The translations under genes and the position numbers were made by a program. DNA of 64,000 nt from Eutrigla gurnardus (Eukaryota; Chordata; Actinopteri; Perciformes; Triglidae). This document shows positions 22,791 through 34,011 of the stretch, piece by piece; position 1 is the stretch's first letter, and every line of letters starts with the position of its first letter. The DNA lies in the NCBI GenBank assembly GCA_963514095.1, contig OY741264.1:36258869-36322868 (forward strand), read 5' to 3'. The notes beneath the pieces are model-generated. The model worked only from the letters and a program-made list of their open reading frames with translations, searched no databases and was not told the DNA's origin.

Positions 22791-23378
22791 CTGTGGAGAA
22801 AACCAAGTTCAAAGAGTCACTAAAGCACAGACTGGAGATCACAAGTGGACGTTGTCATGGCGACGTCACCCGTTGGTTTGTGGACTACGGTTTTGAAGCC
22901 TCGGGTTCTGATGAACACAAGCGGCAGAGCGGCACCCTGATCAGCAACCTTACTGGATCTGGATCCATGTGGATTCTGGTGTGAAGCTGCTAACAAAGTT
23001 AGCTTCATAATTCAAGGTCAACTTTACAGCTACGTGTTAAAGTCATCTTAGTAGCTAACCGTTGGCTTCTCAAACCTGCAGGAAACAGGGGTGGAAAGAG
23101 TACAAAAAAAATCTACTCAAGTAAAAGTACTGTTACCTTGATGAAATTTTACTCAAGTAAAAGTCAAAGTACTGGTGTAAAAATCTACTCAAGTAAAAGT
23201 AAAAAGTCGCTCATTTAAAATGTACTCAGAGTAAAAGTTACTTAGTTACTTTTAGGGGGGGTGTATAATCTCTCCCCATGCAATAAAAAAGAACAAAAAC
23301 ATACACAAAGCTCAAACTCACTTTTTTATTAAAGAAAACATAGATCACAGATAGATCCAGATTACAGTTCCTCCTTAA

Positions 23379-23734
23379 TTACTCAATGAACTTGCTATTT
23401 AGTTTGAGCAGGAGCTGGTTTTCAAAGTTAGTAGAGTTCATTCTAGCTCGGTTTGCAGTGAACAGCAGTCCAGCACAGCTGAAGAGGCGCTCACAAGCAG
23501 CAGAAGCAGGCAGGCCAGTGTTGAGTTTGAGAGGGAGCTTTTTGATGAGAGGAAAAGAGTTCAGTAGGTCCATTTTGTCTGAGACACGGGCAAGGAACCC
23601 ATCTAGCGCACTTGTGCTTTTTGACTTTTTGGACTTCAGTGATGAGAAGAAATCGTCCTCATCTGATGAGTGGCCGACATGCTCCGTCTCATCCTCTGTC
23701 ATGTGCTCAATGTGATGCTTCACATAGGCCAAAC
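23379..23734 (-). pseudogene. Tol2-like transposase last exon (dimerisation domain)
   Basis: Encodes SSDEDDFFSSLK, then the hAT C-terminal dimerisation domain with LPASAACERLFSCAGLLF and NFENQLLLKLNSKF, ending at 23379. The exon begins with two bases left over from a split codon, but exon 3 ends in phase 0. About 40 residues expected between them could not be found in 23735-24080. An internal exon appears lost. Confidence 0.85.
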
Positions 23735-24080
23735 CTGTGTTAAGTGACAAATACACACAAAACACATAGAATATATCAGACATTTAGGCTTTCATTTATG
23801 TGGAAACTTAATTCATCAGAATGTTACCATTACAAAAACCAAAAACATGTCTACACTCATGTAGACAGGCTCATTATTTTGTTGCATGTATGATATTGGC
23901 CCTGTGCACAGCAGTACACTGCTTTGCTTCTATGCTGAAGAAGTGGAGACTCCTCTTCTCCAAACTGTGTGTGAGGTGACCAGCATCTACAGTAGGTGAT
24001 GCACTGACTATATCTAGTTCATACATCCCCCATCAATAACCCAAACGATACCTTTAATAATAGTAAGTGATGAATGTAAC

Positions 24081-24279
24081 CTGAATGGCTCTGATTAGTG
24101 GTCAGCACAACCTGCAGGATACTTCCAGCCGGCTGAGTTTTGCTTCTAACTGGAAGATCACTGGCAGCAGCCATCCCATGTGTGTGTTTGTCTCTGACTG
24201 AAGGATGTTTGATGCCTTCGTCACAGGCTTCATCACTGTGCAGTACTGGGTCAAGAAGGCGATTTCAGCCGGACTCAGC
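24081..24279 (-). pseudogene. Tol2-like transposase exon 3, with stop codon
   Basis: Joins exon 2 as KMLSPAEIAFLT and continues SETNTHMGWLLPVIFQLEA. An in-frame TGA follows SCRLC at about 24100-24102, where related proteins read CDPL; the frame then continues PLIRAIQ to the donor CAG|GTTACA. The stop disables the transposase. Confidence 0.8.
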
Positions 24280-24507
24280 CTATATGACATAAAGCAAATA
24301 TCAACAGATAAATATGTTATGATATCAAAGAAATCCACTCATGTTCTATTCAGACTGTATGCTCAATGTGTGTGTATTTATGTACTATTCACCCTCTGTG
24401 TTTATGGAAAAAGGTGTAATTGAAAATGTAATGGAGAATGTGTGAGAGAGTCATTATTTCAAACTGAATAGTGATTACATAATGTATTCCATTTCAGGAG
24501 TACTCAC

Positions 24508-25541
24508 ATTTTCACCTTCAATTTCTCACAGACATTCCTGATGGCACCCTCTCCCTTCTGGTTTATAATTTCTCTGATCCTCTCCACAGCCATGTATGTG
24601 GAGTTCCACCGTGTTTGATTTGGCCGTATGAACTGGAGGTTGCACTCTTCTTCCAGTGTTTCTGCAGCCATATGTGAGCGACCTGTTTGGTTCCACAGTC
24701 CTTGGCATTTCCCAAAGGCTGCACGTGATAGCCGCTTGTATGCATCATTCTGTTCTTCTGCCTTGGCAGCATCTGTTGTGGCGATTAAGTTTAACAGGTG
24801 ACACGCGCACCTTTGATGAGGAGGCAGTTGGTATTCAAGACCGTTGTTTTCTTCCAGGATGTTGAATGTGTCTTGATGGGTGACTTTGGGCTCTTCTTCA
24901 GAAGAGTCTGACTCGGCTTCCGTGGACGGGCTCTGCTCCCCAAACACGCTGAATGCTTTGATCAAATTTGACCCGCTGTCTGTTGTGGTTCTTACAACTT
25001 TTCCCCTTAACCCGTACTGACAGTGAACGTCATCAAGGGCACCTGCTAGCACATCGAACGTGTGGGACCCCCTCAACCTCTGGCATGCAAGTGTAGCGGA
25101 TCTTCTCTCCAAGGTTTCTTCATCTATCCAATGACAGGTGACCCCTATGAAACTTCTCTGGTGTGCTGTCCAACATTCGGTGGTAGTTGCAACATAACTG
25201 ACTCCACTGAGGTGTGACACCACAGCCTTCTTCATCTGAGTGGAAGCTGCCTGTATTCTGGCCCGGAGAGTCGGTCTGGAAATGATCTTGCATTGAGGAT
25301 TCAGTGTTGATACAAGTTCTTTAAAAGCAGGTTGTTCAACCACAGCAAATGGATGAAGGCCTTCACAAATGAAGTTAATCAGAACCTTGTCAACTTTTGC
25401 TTGTGGCACACGTTTGGTTCCACCCATTGCCACCAAGTCAGATATTTTTGCTTGCTTGCTTGGGGTTTTTTCTGGTTCCAGGGTCCGCTTCCGTGCTGCC
25501 GCGAGGTCAGTGTAGACCTTCATCTTTGATGGATGTTTCCT
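24508..25541 (-). pseudogene. Tol2-like transposase exon 2 (catalytic core)
   Basis: The largest exon is open throughout. It contains GLHPFAVVEQPAFKELV, RPTLRARI, a TTTECWTAHQRSFIGVT block (first part of the RNase H-like fold), TTTDSGSNLIKAFSVFG, the HQRCACHLLNL cysteine-histidine motif and RPNQTRWNSTYMAVERI. Acceptor TTTGTTCACAG; donor AAAAT|GTGAGT. These motifs carry conserved acidic residues of hAT transposases. Confidence 0.88.
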
Positions 25542-25784
25542 CTGTGAACAAACAACAAACAAACATCATCATATAAATCATCAAAACCATGTTTTCATTA
25601 AACATACAGTTAAAATATTTTTTACATTAATAGATTCATTCCTATTTTTCAAAGGGTCATGTAGAAAGAGTAGACTATATCATGGATGGGTCACTGGCAG
25701 ACTTTAAGAGTGGTCCCAGATCACCTGGTTTTATCCTGCATATAAGATTACTGAATGAAAAACATTCACCAATATATCAATCAA

Positions 25785-25885
25785 TCAATCTTTATTTATA
25801 TAACGTCAAATCACAACAACAGTCATATCAAGGAACTTTACACATAGAGCAGGTCTAGACCATACTCTTTAATTTTATTTTAAAG
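25785..25885 (+). mobile_element. LINE 3'-end-like fragment in transposon intron
   Basis: ATCAATCAATCAATC followed by TTTATTTATATAACG and CAAATCACAACAACAG resembles the terminal part of a common fish retroposon. It lies in intron 1 of the Tol2-like transposase, a later insertion or shared 3' sequence. Confidence 0.45.
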
Positions 25886-26225
25886 AGACCCAATATTAGA
25901 ACAACACTAAAAGATTTTTTATTAGCCAAACCTTAATAACTTTTTGGTATATTTTTCGATGTGTTAAAACACTCATAAGCAATTTTCATCGCATATCATA
26001 GCAATATTAGCATCATTTTGTGTGAAATTAAGGTATGAGTCAAATTTGATTGTTTAAAATGAAGCTTACTAGCTTACTACCAAGTTAGCTAACGTTAACT
26101 AGCACTATAAAGCTGGCTGCTAACACTGACGTTAGCATACCATGATTGAGTAAAGTTATTAATTGCATGGATCCATGATTAATTGCATGTAACGTTATTT
26201 AGCTTCACGTGAGGTGATACCTTAC

Positions 26226-26471
26226 CTGTACATGCTTGCGCAGGTTGGAAGCAGACTTTTTGTAGGTGGATAGCTGCGTCACTTTCGGCATACAAAGTTT
26301 ACATTGCATGATGAAATTGTTGTCATTCGCGGACTTGAACTCAAATAAGTCCTTTAAATATGGCCAGGGACTGGCCTCACGTTCTCCGTGCGTGTCTCTG
26401 TGTCCCAAATTCGACCCTTCTCCATCGATACACGTGTCTCCATCCACACTCTCGTCTCCATCCGTCTCCAT
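26226..26471 (-). pseudogene. Tol2-like transposase exon 1 (BED zinc finger)
   Basis: Starts METDGDESVDGD at 26471 and encodes a BED-type DNA-binding finger (WPYLKDLFEF, MQCKLCMP, SNLRKHVQ). The donor CAG|GTAAGG joins exon 2 as HVQRKHPSKM, matching the exon structure of Tol2-type transposases. The exon itself is intact. Confidence 0.85.
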
Positions 26472-26788
26472 CGTCTTTTAGCTAGCTCCTCTGTAGCACC
26501 AACGTCTCGACGTTTCTGACCTTCTGTCGCTGCAGTTGTCCAGAGCCAATCAGATGGACAGTTACTGGCACGCAGACTCAGTGCAAGTGAATTTTTTTTC
26601 TTTTTTACTTTGTAGCGGAAGCTATTTCAAATGTAGTGAAGTAAATTATTTCCAACAATATGTACTTAAGTAAAAGTAAAATTACTGATTTTAAAAATGA
26701 CTCAAAAAAGTACAAGTACACAAAAAAACTACTCAATTACAGTAACGAGAGTAAATGTAACTCATTACTTTCCACCCCTGGCAAGAAA

Positions 26789-27360
26789 CCTCATTCAGGT
26801 CTTGGTCCAGATGGTGTAGCTGGTGAACTGTACTTGATATGGCTGCTGTTGGTTCTTGTGTGAGTCTTTCTAACACAGACTTGACAGATTGTCTCTCTGG
26901 TTGCTGCTTGCTTGCCTTGAACTGTCTGTTAATGGATGATTAAAGTTAAAAAAATACCAAAGTTCCAACGGTGCCTTTGCTTCCCATGAAAACCTGAACC
27001 CTGGCCTGATCCAGGACCTGATACGTGTCTGTTTCTCCCTTCGTACCTGTTCCTGGACTTTGACCGGTTACCTGTTCCTGATTCCTCTGGATTTCTTTAC
27101 CTTTACCTTTACCTAGACTAAACCGGTCTCCCAACGCATCAAGTACCCAGTTTGGTCAGACCCACTTGGAGTCTGATGCTGATGGACCAGGTTTTCAAGT
27201 AGCTCCGATATAAACCAAGCTTAGTTTAGCTGAGCTTAGTGTAGATCCACTTCTTTGGCATTAGCTGTGACGTGAGCCAAGTTAGCTTCTCTCTGACTCT
27301 TTTCTCTGGCATGTCTAGACCTGATTTATCCTCCAAGGAGAGTCCAGGTTCAGTTCTTAC
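26789..27360. other. NLR intron, no gene
   Basis: Unique intron sequence between the Tol2-like element and N-terminal exon a. The left edge of the tandem duplication lies near 27256. Confidence 0.6.
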
Positions 27361-27489
27361 CTTCCATCAGCAGCTTGTTCAGTTTTAAGATAAATAGGGC
27401 AACCCATAGACTGGTCACTCTTCATGGACACACAGCTGGGTCCAGGTCCAGGTCCAGGTCCAGGTGAGTCTGGTCTCTGCTGCTGCATC
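27361..27489 (-). CDS. NLRC3-like gene: N-terminal exon a
   Basis: A 129-bp exon after the TATCAG acceptor, beginning G|ATG CAG. It reads MQQQRPDSPGPGPGPGPS, CVSMKSDQSMGCP and KTEQAADGR, with donor AG|GTAAG that joins VQQISEVP. The CVSMKSD segment is the hallmark N-terminal exon of fish NLR-C genes. The PG run is encoded by four CCAGGT units (on +). It is in frame. Confidence 0.85.
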
Positions 27490-28354
27490 CTGATACAATA
27501 AATACACTTTAAGATTCTCACTAGTTAAGCTTCATTAATCAGTTTGCTTTGGTTATATTGATGAGTCATGTTCTGAGAGTTGATGCTAGTGTCAGGATCA
27601 ATACTTTGAATGGATCTGGGTCACATGAGACCACGTGGACATGTGAACACTCGTCTTAGTGCTACACTCACACTAGGAGCAGTGGACAACGTTTCCGTTG
27701 CATTAGAACTGTATGGGGTGACAATGATGGGAAAACGGAGTTATGACTCTTAAAAACTTTACATTTTGGTTGCTAACTCTCCACTGGGCATCGGACGGTT
27801 CTGGCCTCCACGTAGTCCATTACCTCCTGATAATAGACACGTCCTCGGGCATTATCAGTTACCTTAACACCTAAAATAAGAGTTTGCTGGATATAAAGTG
27901 TCTTACTTTACTACTCTACAACCTCCCTTGAGTGAGAGGAAGACGGTGCTCAAGTTTGGTGACTGTTGGTTTGGAGTCTTTTTGTTCTTAGCTTAGCTTA
28001 GCCTCCCCACTACTCTTCTTTGTCATTAGCCTTCACGTTAGCCAAGTTAGCTTCTCTCTAACTCTTAAGGTTTCTCGGCGTCTATGAGTCTTTTCTTTCA
28101 GAAGGTTTTCTCCTCACTGTCACTTTAAGGTTTGATTGTATATTTATTATTTTGTAGTTTAATCCCAGTTAAAAACATTTAATTGGTCCTTTCTGTGAGA
28201 GTTTCAGTGAAACACGACACTGTCACTCTCTCACATCATCGTGGCTCAGAAGACCTGATGGGTTGCAGGATTCAGGGCTGGTGGACTCTGAGTTTAAGGG
28301 GGGCTGGTCTAGACCTGATTCATCCTCTAAGGAGAGTTCAGGTTCAGTTCTTAC

Positions 28355-28499
28355 CTTCCATCAGCAGCTAGGTTCAGTTTTAAAATGAAGAGGAGGGTGA
28401 CCCATAGACCGGCCACTCTTCATGGACACACAGCTGGGTCCAGGTCCAGGTCCAGGTCCAGGTCCAGGTCCAGGGGAGTCTGGTCTCTGCTGCTGCATC
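28355..28499 (-). pseudogene. NLRC3-like gene: N-terminal exon b, frameshifted
   Basis: Same exon as a, c, d and e, but 145 bp long. Two extra CCAGGT units add 12 bp in frame and one extra base near 28369 (GCTAGG instead of GCTTG) shifts the frame, giving a TGA after KTEPSC. Inclusion of this exon would end the protein early. Splice sites look intact. Confidence 0.85.
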
Positions 28500-29512
28500 C
28501 TGATACAATACATTTAGATTTCAGATTCTCACTAGTTAAGCTTCATGAATCCGATAGAGAGAGCGAGAGAACAGAACATTGTCTACCAGCATGAGACCAA
28601 GGAGTTAACTGGGCTAGTTGGCAGGCTAATGTTGCTAGCTATAGAGCTAGCTGAGTATGTGCTAGTTATCTAGACAATCAGTGTTTAGACCGGGACCGAC
28701 TGTATTTGCCATGAAGCCCTGTCTGACATCTGCAGGTAGTTTCTCCTTCCTGGTTTGATTCAGGAAGTCCCTGAATGCACCTTTCCCCGTTTAGAGAGCT
28801 TCCATGACTGTCCCAGATGACCCAAAGCATGCTGTCCCACATTAGCATCAGATTTGAGAAAGTGGGACGACTAGAGACCAACAAACCAAAACACATTCCA
28901 ACAACTCGATGCATATTTTGTTGCTTGAATGAATCACAAACATGATTTGATCATTATTTATGACTGATTTATATCCTCAACATTCATTTAGTCAGAATCC
29001 TATACGTCACTGACAGCTTCTGATTGACATTAGCCCTGCCCCTTTTCTGTGACCCCGCCCCCTTGAAGCTGCGTCATTTCAGTCTAAACCTAGTAACCGT
29101 CCTGATGACTAGATTTAGTTGGAACAGGAAATAAAGGGACTGGAGATCAGGCGTGTCCCACATGAGCCCAGTTTTCTAGATGTGAGTCAAAAGCACAAAC
29201 GGCTGGTGAACTGGATAACTTCACAGCTATGCAGCCGACGGAGTAAACAAGCAAACAAGAACCAGGACAAGAAGAGCTCGTCTTCCTTCCTAAATCACAT
29301 TTCACCAGAGATGGAAGGAACAAAGTACAAATACGTGGTTACTGGACTTAAGGAGACTTTTCAGGTATCTGTACTTTACTTGAGTATTTATGTTTCTGAC
29401 AACTTTGTACTTTTCCTCCCGACATGTTCAAACTCATATTTGTACTTTCTACCAGTGTTTCCCCTCGATGTTTTATAGCAGTGGTGCTCTGAGTTGGTAA
29501 CCTAGCAACGCT

Positions 29513-29596
29513 GGGGGGGGGGGGGGGGGGGTTATGACATAACACCCAACAGAGTCAAGACATCTCGATTTAACCTTATTTTAAAGAGCTGTCTAT

Positions 29597-29631
<35 letters not shown>

Positions 29632-29807
29632 GTGCGTGTGTGTGTGCGTGTGTGTGCGTGTGTGTGTGTGTGCGTGTGTGTGTGTGTGTGTATGGGGGTG
29701 TGTGCGTGTGTGTGTGTGCGTGTGTGGGTGTGCGTGTGTGTGTGTGTATGTGTGTGCGTGTGTGTGTGTGCGTGTGTGGGTGTGCGTGTGTGTGTGTGTG
29801 TGTGTCT
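29513..29807. repeat. Poly-G tract and (GT)n microsatellite
   Basis: A G run at about 29513-29531 is followed by a long (GT)n with interspersed GC and GG at 29597-29807. Open frames across it are low-complexity artefacts. Confidence 0.95.
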
Positions 29808-29948
29808 CTAGAGACAGAGAACGGATAAATAAAGAAGTTGGCATTAGCTGTGACGTTAGCCAAGTTAGCTTCTCTCTGACTCTTAACTTTTCTCTGGCTG
29901 GTCTAGACCTGATTTATCCTCCAAGGAGAGTCCAGGTTCAGTTCTTAC

Positions 29949-30080
29949 CTTCCATCAGCAGCTTGTTCAGTTTTAAAATGAAGAGGAGGGTGACCCATAG
30001 ACCGGCCACTCTTCATGGACACACAGCTGGGTCCAGGTCCAGGTCCAGGTCCAGGTGAGTCTGGTCTCTGCTGCTGCATC
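29949..30080 (-). CDS. NLRC3-like gene: N-terminal exon c
   Basis: A 132-bp, in-frame copy reading MQQQRPDSPGPGPGPGPS, CVSMKSGRSMGHPPLHF and KTEQAADGR. Four CCAGGT units. Acceptor and AG|GTAAG donor intact. It differs from exon a by three extra bases and several substitutions. Confidence 0.85.
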
Positions 30081-30957
30081 CTGATACAATAAATACACTT
30101 TAAGATTCTCACTAGTTAAGCTTCATTAATCAGTTTGCTTTGATGATATTGATGAGTCATGTTCTGAGAGTTGATGCTAGTGTCAGGATCAATACTTTGA
30201 ATGGATCTGGGTCACATGAGACCACGTGGACATGTGAACACTCGTCTTAGTGCTACACTCACACTAGGAGCAGTGGACAACGTTTCCGTTGCATTAGAAC
30301 TGTATGGGGTGACAATGATGGGAAAACGGAGTTATGACTCTTAAAAAACTTTACATTTTGGTTGCTAACTCTCCACTGGGCATCGGACGGTTCTGGCCTC
30401 CACGTAGTCCATTACCTCCTGATAATAGACACGTCCTCGGGCATTATCAGTTACCTTAACACCTAAAATAAGAGTTTGCTGGATATAAAGTGTCTTACTT
30501 TACTACTCTACAACCTCCCTTGAGTGAGAGGAAGACGGTGCTCGAGTTTGGTGTCTGTTGGTTTGGAGTCTTTTTGTTCTTAGCTTAGCTTAGCTTAGCC
30601 TCCCCACTACTCTTCTTTGTCGTTAGCCTTCATGTTAGCCAAGTTAGCTTCTCTCTAACTCTTAAGGTTTCTCGGCGTCTATGAGTCTTTTCTTTCAGAA
30701 GGTTTTCTCCTCACTGTCTCTTTAAGGTTTGATTGTATATTTATTATTTTGTAGTTTAATCCCAGTTAAAAAACATTTAATTGGTCCTTTCTGTGAGAGT
30801 TTCAGTGAAACACGACACTGTCACTCTCTCACATCATCGTGGCTCAGAAGACCTGACGGGTTGCAGGATTCAGGGCTGGTGGACTCTGAGTGACTGTTTA
30901 AGGGGGCTGGTCTAGACCTGATTCATCCTCTAAGGAGAGTTCAGGTTCAGTTCTTAC

Positions 30958-31089
30958 CTTCCATCAGCAGCTTGTTCAGCTTTAAAACGAAGAGGAGGGT
31001 GACCCATAGACCAGTCACTCTTCATGGACACACAGCTGGGTGCAGGTCCAGGTCCAGGTCCAGGGGAGTCTGGTCTCTGCTCCTGCATC
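30958..31089 (-). CDS. NLRC3-like gene: N-terminal exon d
   Basis: A 132-bp, in-frame copy reading MQEQRPDSPGPGPGPAPS, CVSMKSDWSMGHPPLRF and KAEQAADGR. It is essentially identical to exon e (34012-34143), so the duplication that made them is recent. Splice sites intact. Confidence 0.85.
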
Positions 31090-31706
31090 CTGATACAATA
31101 CATTTAGATTTCAGATTCTCACTAGTTAAGCTTCATGAATCCGATAGAGAGAGCGAGAGAACAGAACATTGTCTACCAGCATGAGACCAAGGAGTTAACT
31201 GGGCTAGTTGGCAGGCTAATGTTGCTAGCTATAGAGCTAGCTGAGTATGTGCTAGTTATCTAGACAATCAGTGTTTAGACCGGGACCGACTGTATTTGCC
31301 ATGAAGCCCTGTCTGACATGTGCAGGTAGTTTCTCCTTCCTGGTTTGATTCAGGAAGTCCCTGAATGCACCTTTCCCCGTTTAGAGAGCTTCCATGACTG
31401 TCCCAGATGACCCAAAGCATGCTGTCCCACATTAGCATCAGATTTGAGAAAGTGGGACGACTAGAGACCAACAAACCAAAACACATTCCAACAACTCGAT
31501 GCATATTTTGTTGCTTGAATGAATCACAAACATGATTTGATGGTTATTTATGACTGATTTATATCCTCAACATTCATTTAGTCAGAATCCTATACGTCAC
31601 TGACAGCTTCTGAGAGTTGATGCTAGTGTCAGGATCAATACTTTGAATGGATCTGGGTCACATGAGACCACGTGGACATGTGAACACTCGTCTTAGTGCT
31701 ACACTC

Positions 31707-33311
31707 TAAGGGTGTGGAGATTCACCGAGATCCACCGATACATCGATACCCACGTGCACGATGCGAGTGCATCGGTTCATTCACCCCGCATCGATACAAT
31801 TGACGGGTGAAATCTAGATTCATATCGGTGCGTTTGGGTTGCATCGGTTAAATCTGATGGTAATTATGTAAAGTCCGATGCAGGCGCCGTGTTTTTCATG
31901 TTAAATTTCACCCTGTCCCGTGATTCCCAGTCGCAATGAACGCACCTCTCTTAGTTTCGCGTTTTGCTTTGAGCACGGACGGAAGCCGCGAGGAGGCACA
32001 CACTCACACAGACTACTAGTAGTAGTAAACAAACATGGAGGATAGCGTGAGCAGCAGCAGCACTGTGGACGCGCCACAGCCTATATTTAATGCACCTCCA
32101 GATCTTAAATCTTATGTTTGGAAACACTATGGATTCTACAAGAAAGATGGAAAGCTGGACAAAACGACCGTTATTTGCAAACACTGCCGTGTTGCAAAGC
32201 CGTACAAGGGCAGCACAACTAACATGCAGACCCAACTAAAAAGAATACATCAGATCATCGATACGCCTCCCGCCGCTTCCACCAAACCAGGTCAGGGGCA
32301 GAAAAGTATTGTCGATTGTTATGCGGAGCCTCTTGCAGACGGCTGTGCCCGCGCTATGGCTATAACTAGGGCAATCGCCTACTTCATATCCAAAGACATG
32401 CAGCCATATAGCGTTGTGGAAGACGAGGGCTTCAGACACCTCATCCGCGTATTGGAACCAAGTTACAAAATACCAGACAGATCCATCTTCACTGACACAC
32501 ATATCCCCGATCTGTACAAAAAAGTGAAAGATGAGATTGTTGTGTCGCTGACCAGTGCACAGAGAGTTGCCCTAACAGTGGATGGGTGGACGTCTTGTGC
32601 CACTGACTCATATATAACAGTGACGGCACACCACATTGACATGGATTGGGAAATGCAAAACGTCGTTCTCCAGACCAGAGTGTTCCGTGAAGCTCACACG
32701 GGACCGAATATTGCAGAACTATTCCGTGAGGTTACCCGAGAGTGGAAAATTGGTGACAAGAAGCCTGCGTTGGTCACAGATAATGCAAGCAACATGGAGT
32801 ATTTATTCATATAGAAATAGCACGTTCTGCTCCTCATTATTGCATTAGCCCACTTCCTATTGAGTTCATATGTGTGGCAGACAGGGATATGGACAAACAT
32901 TGATGCACTATTGAAAGTGTCACTTGAAGTTAGTCATTGAGAGTAATTGTTTTTTTTTATTGTTGCAGAGTTAGACTCAAAGTCAACTCTAGCACATTTG
33001 AAAAGGCCTGATTTTGAAAAGTTGTTACTGTGCCAAAAAGAAGAGGAATAAAAGCTAATCTTTTTTATAGTACCATACTGAATTGCATCTTATTTTTTTA
33101 TTTAAATGTTATCTTTGTTTATTCATGTTGAATCGCATCGTATCGCATTGATTTGAACTAAAAGATTATCGCAAAGTATCGCATCGGGAAGAGGGTGAGG
33201 TGTATCGCATCGTATCGCCAGAAAATTCCATGTATCGCTAAAATATCGTATCGCTGGCAGCGCATCGACGTGCGTATCTAATCGGCCTCAGTGCAGAGAT
33301 TCAAACCCTTA
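31707..33311 (+). mobile_element. ZBED-type hAT element, 1605 bp
   Basis: The target duplication CTACACTC is exact at 31699-31706 and 33312-33319. The intact target is seen in units 1 and 2. Ends begin TAAGGGT in inverted orientation. Subterminal regions are dense in GCATCG / TATCGCATCG motifs on both sides. It encodes the N-terminal part of a transposase and is internally deleted. Confidence 0.92.
32035..32814 (+). pseudogene. ZBED-like hAT transposase, C-terminally truncated
   Basis: 259 codons. It has a BED zinc finger (YVWKHYGFY, VICKHCRVAKPYKGSTTNM, LKRIH), then SIVDCYAEPL, the PYSVVEDEGFRHLIRVLEP block and VALTVDGWTSCATDSYITV. The frame reaches PALVTDNASNM, the conserved aspartate region, and then ends at EYLFI. 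Family members continue for about 350 further residues including the dimerisation domain, so this copy is deleted and cannot be catalytically complete. Confidence 0.85.
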
Positions 33312-34011
33312 CTACACTCACAGTAGGAGCAGTGGACAACGTTTCCGTTGCATTAGAACTGTATGGGGTGACAATGATGGGAAAACGGAGTTATGACTCT
33401 TAAAAACCTTAACATTTTGGTTGCTAACTCTCCACTGGGCATCGGACGGTTCTGGCCTCCACGTAGTCCATTACCTCCTGATAATAGACACGTCCTCGGG
33501 CATTATCAGTTACCTTAACACCTAAAATAAGAGTTTGCTGGATATAAAGTGTCTTACTTTACTACTCTACAACCTCCCTTGAGTGAGAGGAAGACGGTGC
33601 TCGAGTTTGGTGTCTGTTGGTTTGGAGTCTTTTTGTTCTTAGCTTAGCTTAGCCTCGCTGCTACTTCTCTATGTCGTTAGCCTTCACGTTAGCCAAGTTA
33701 GCCTCTCTCTAACTCTTAAGGTTTCTCGGCGTCTATGAGTCTTTTCTTTCAGAAGGTTTTCTCCTCACTGTCTCTTTAAGGTTTGATTGTATATTTATTA
33801 TTTTGTAGTTTAATCCCAGTTAAAAAACATTTAATTGGTCCTTTCTGTGAGAGTTTCAGTGAAACACGACACTGTCACTCTCTCACATCATCGTGGCTCA
33901 GAAGACCTGACGGGTTGCAGGATTCAGGGCTGGTGGACTCTGAGTGACTGTTTAAGGGGGCTGGTCTAGACCTGATTCATCCTCTAAGGAGAGTTCAGGT
34001 TCAGTTCTTAC

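Larger units (their letters stand above)
23086..26780 (-). mobile_element. Tol2-like hAT transposon, 3.7 kb
   Basis: Both ends read CAGGGGTGGAAAG as inverted repeats. They are flanked by GCAGGAAA (23078-23085) and GCAAGAAA (26781-26788), an 8-bp target duplication with one mismatch. The subterminal regions carry repeated CTACTCAAGTAAAAGTA motifs, as in Tol2. Inside are four exons of a Tol2-like transposase on the minus strand. The element sits in an NLR intron, in the gene's own orientation. Confidence 0.92.
27256..29838 (-). repeat. Tandem duplication unit 1 (exons a and b)
   Basis: A 2.6-kb segment from TGGCATTAGCTGTGACG to the GT-rich microsatellite and TAAATAAAGAAG. It recurs as units 2 and 3 with high similarity and carries NLR N-terminal exons a and b. 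Between the exons there is no other gene. GC-box-like CCCGCCCCC lies near 29045. Confidence 0.88.
29839..31608 (-). repeat. Tandem duplication unit 2 (exons c and d)
   Basis: Repeats unit 1 but ends abruptly: after ACTGACAGCTTCTGA the sequence jumps to GAGTTGATGCTAG of the next unit. The part holding the GC box and GT microsatellite is missing. The shared TTCTGA suggests a microhomology-mediated or unequal crossover junction. Confidence 0.85.

Noticed and set aside
28385..28594. Plus-strand frame beginning MKRRVTHRPATLHGH, repeated at 30972 and 34026
   Set aside because: It is antisense to the NLR N-terminal exon, whose splice sites and phases fit the minus strand. The RS repeat is the reverse reading of the CCAGGT hexamer.
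28678..28914. 78-codon minus frame MHRVVGMCFGLLVSS, conserved in all three duplication units
   Set aside because: Its conservation is explained by recent duplication of the DNA; no domain or splice evidence.
29119..29478. 119-codon plus frame, duplicated at 34763
   Set aside because: Same reason: preserved by recent duplication; composition and context do not support coding.
29596..30058. Cysteine/valine- and histidine/threonine-rich proteins
   Set aside because: These frames are translations of the (GT)n microsatellite.
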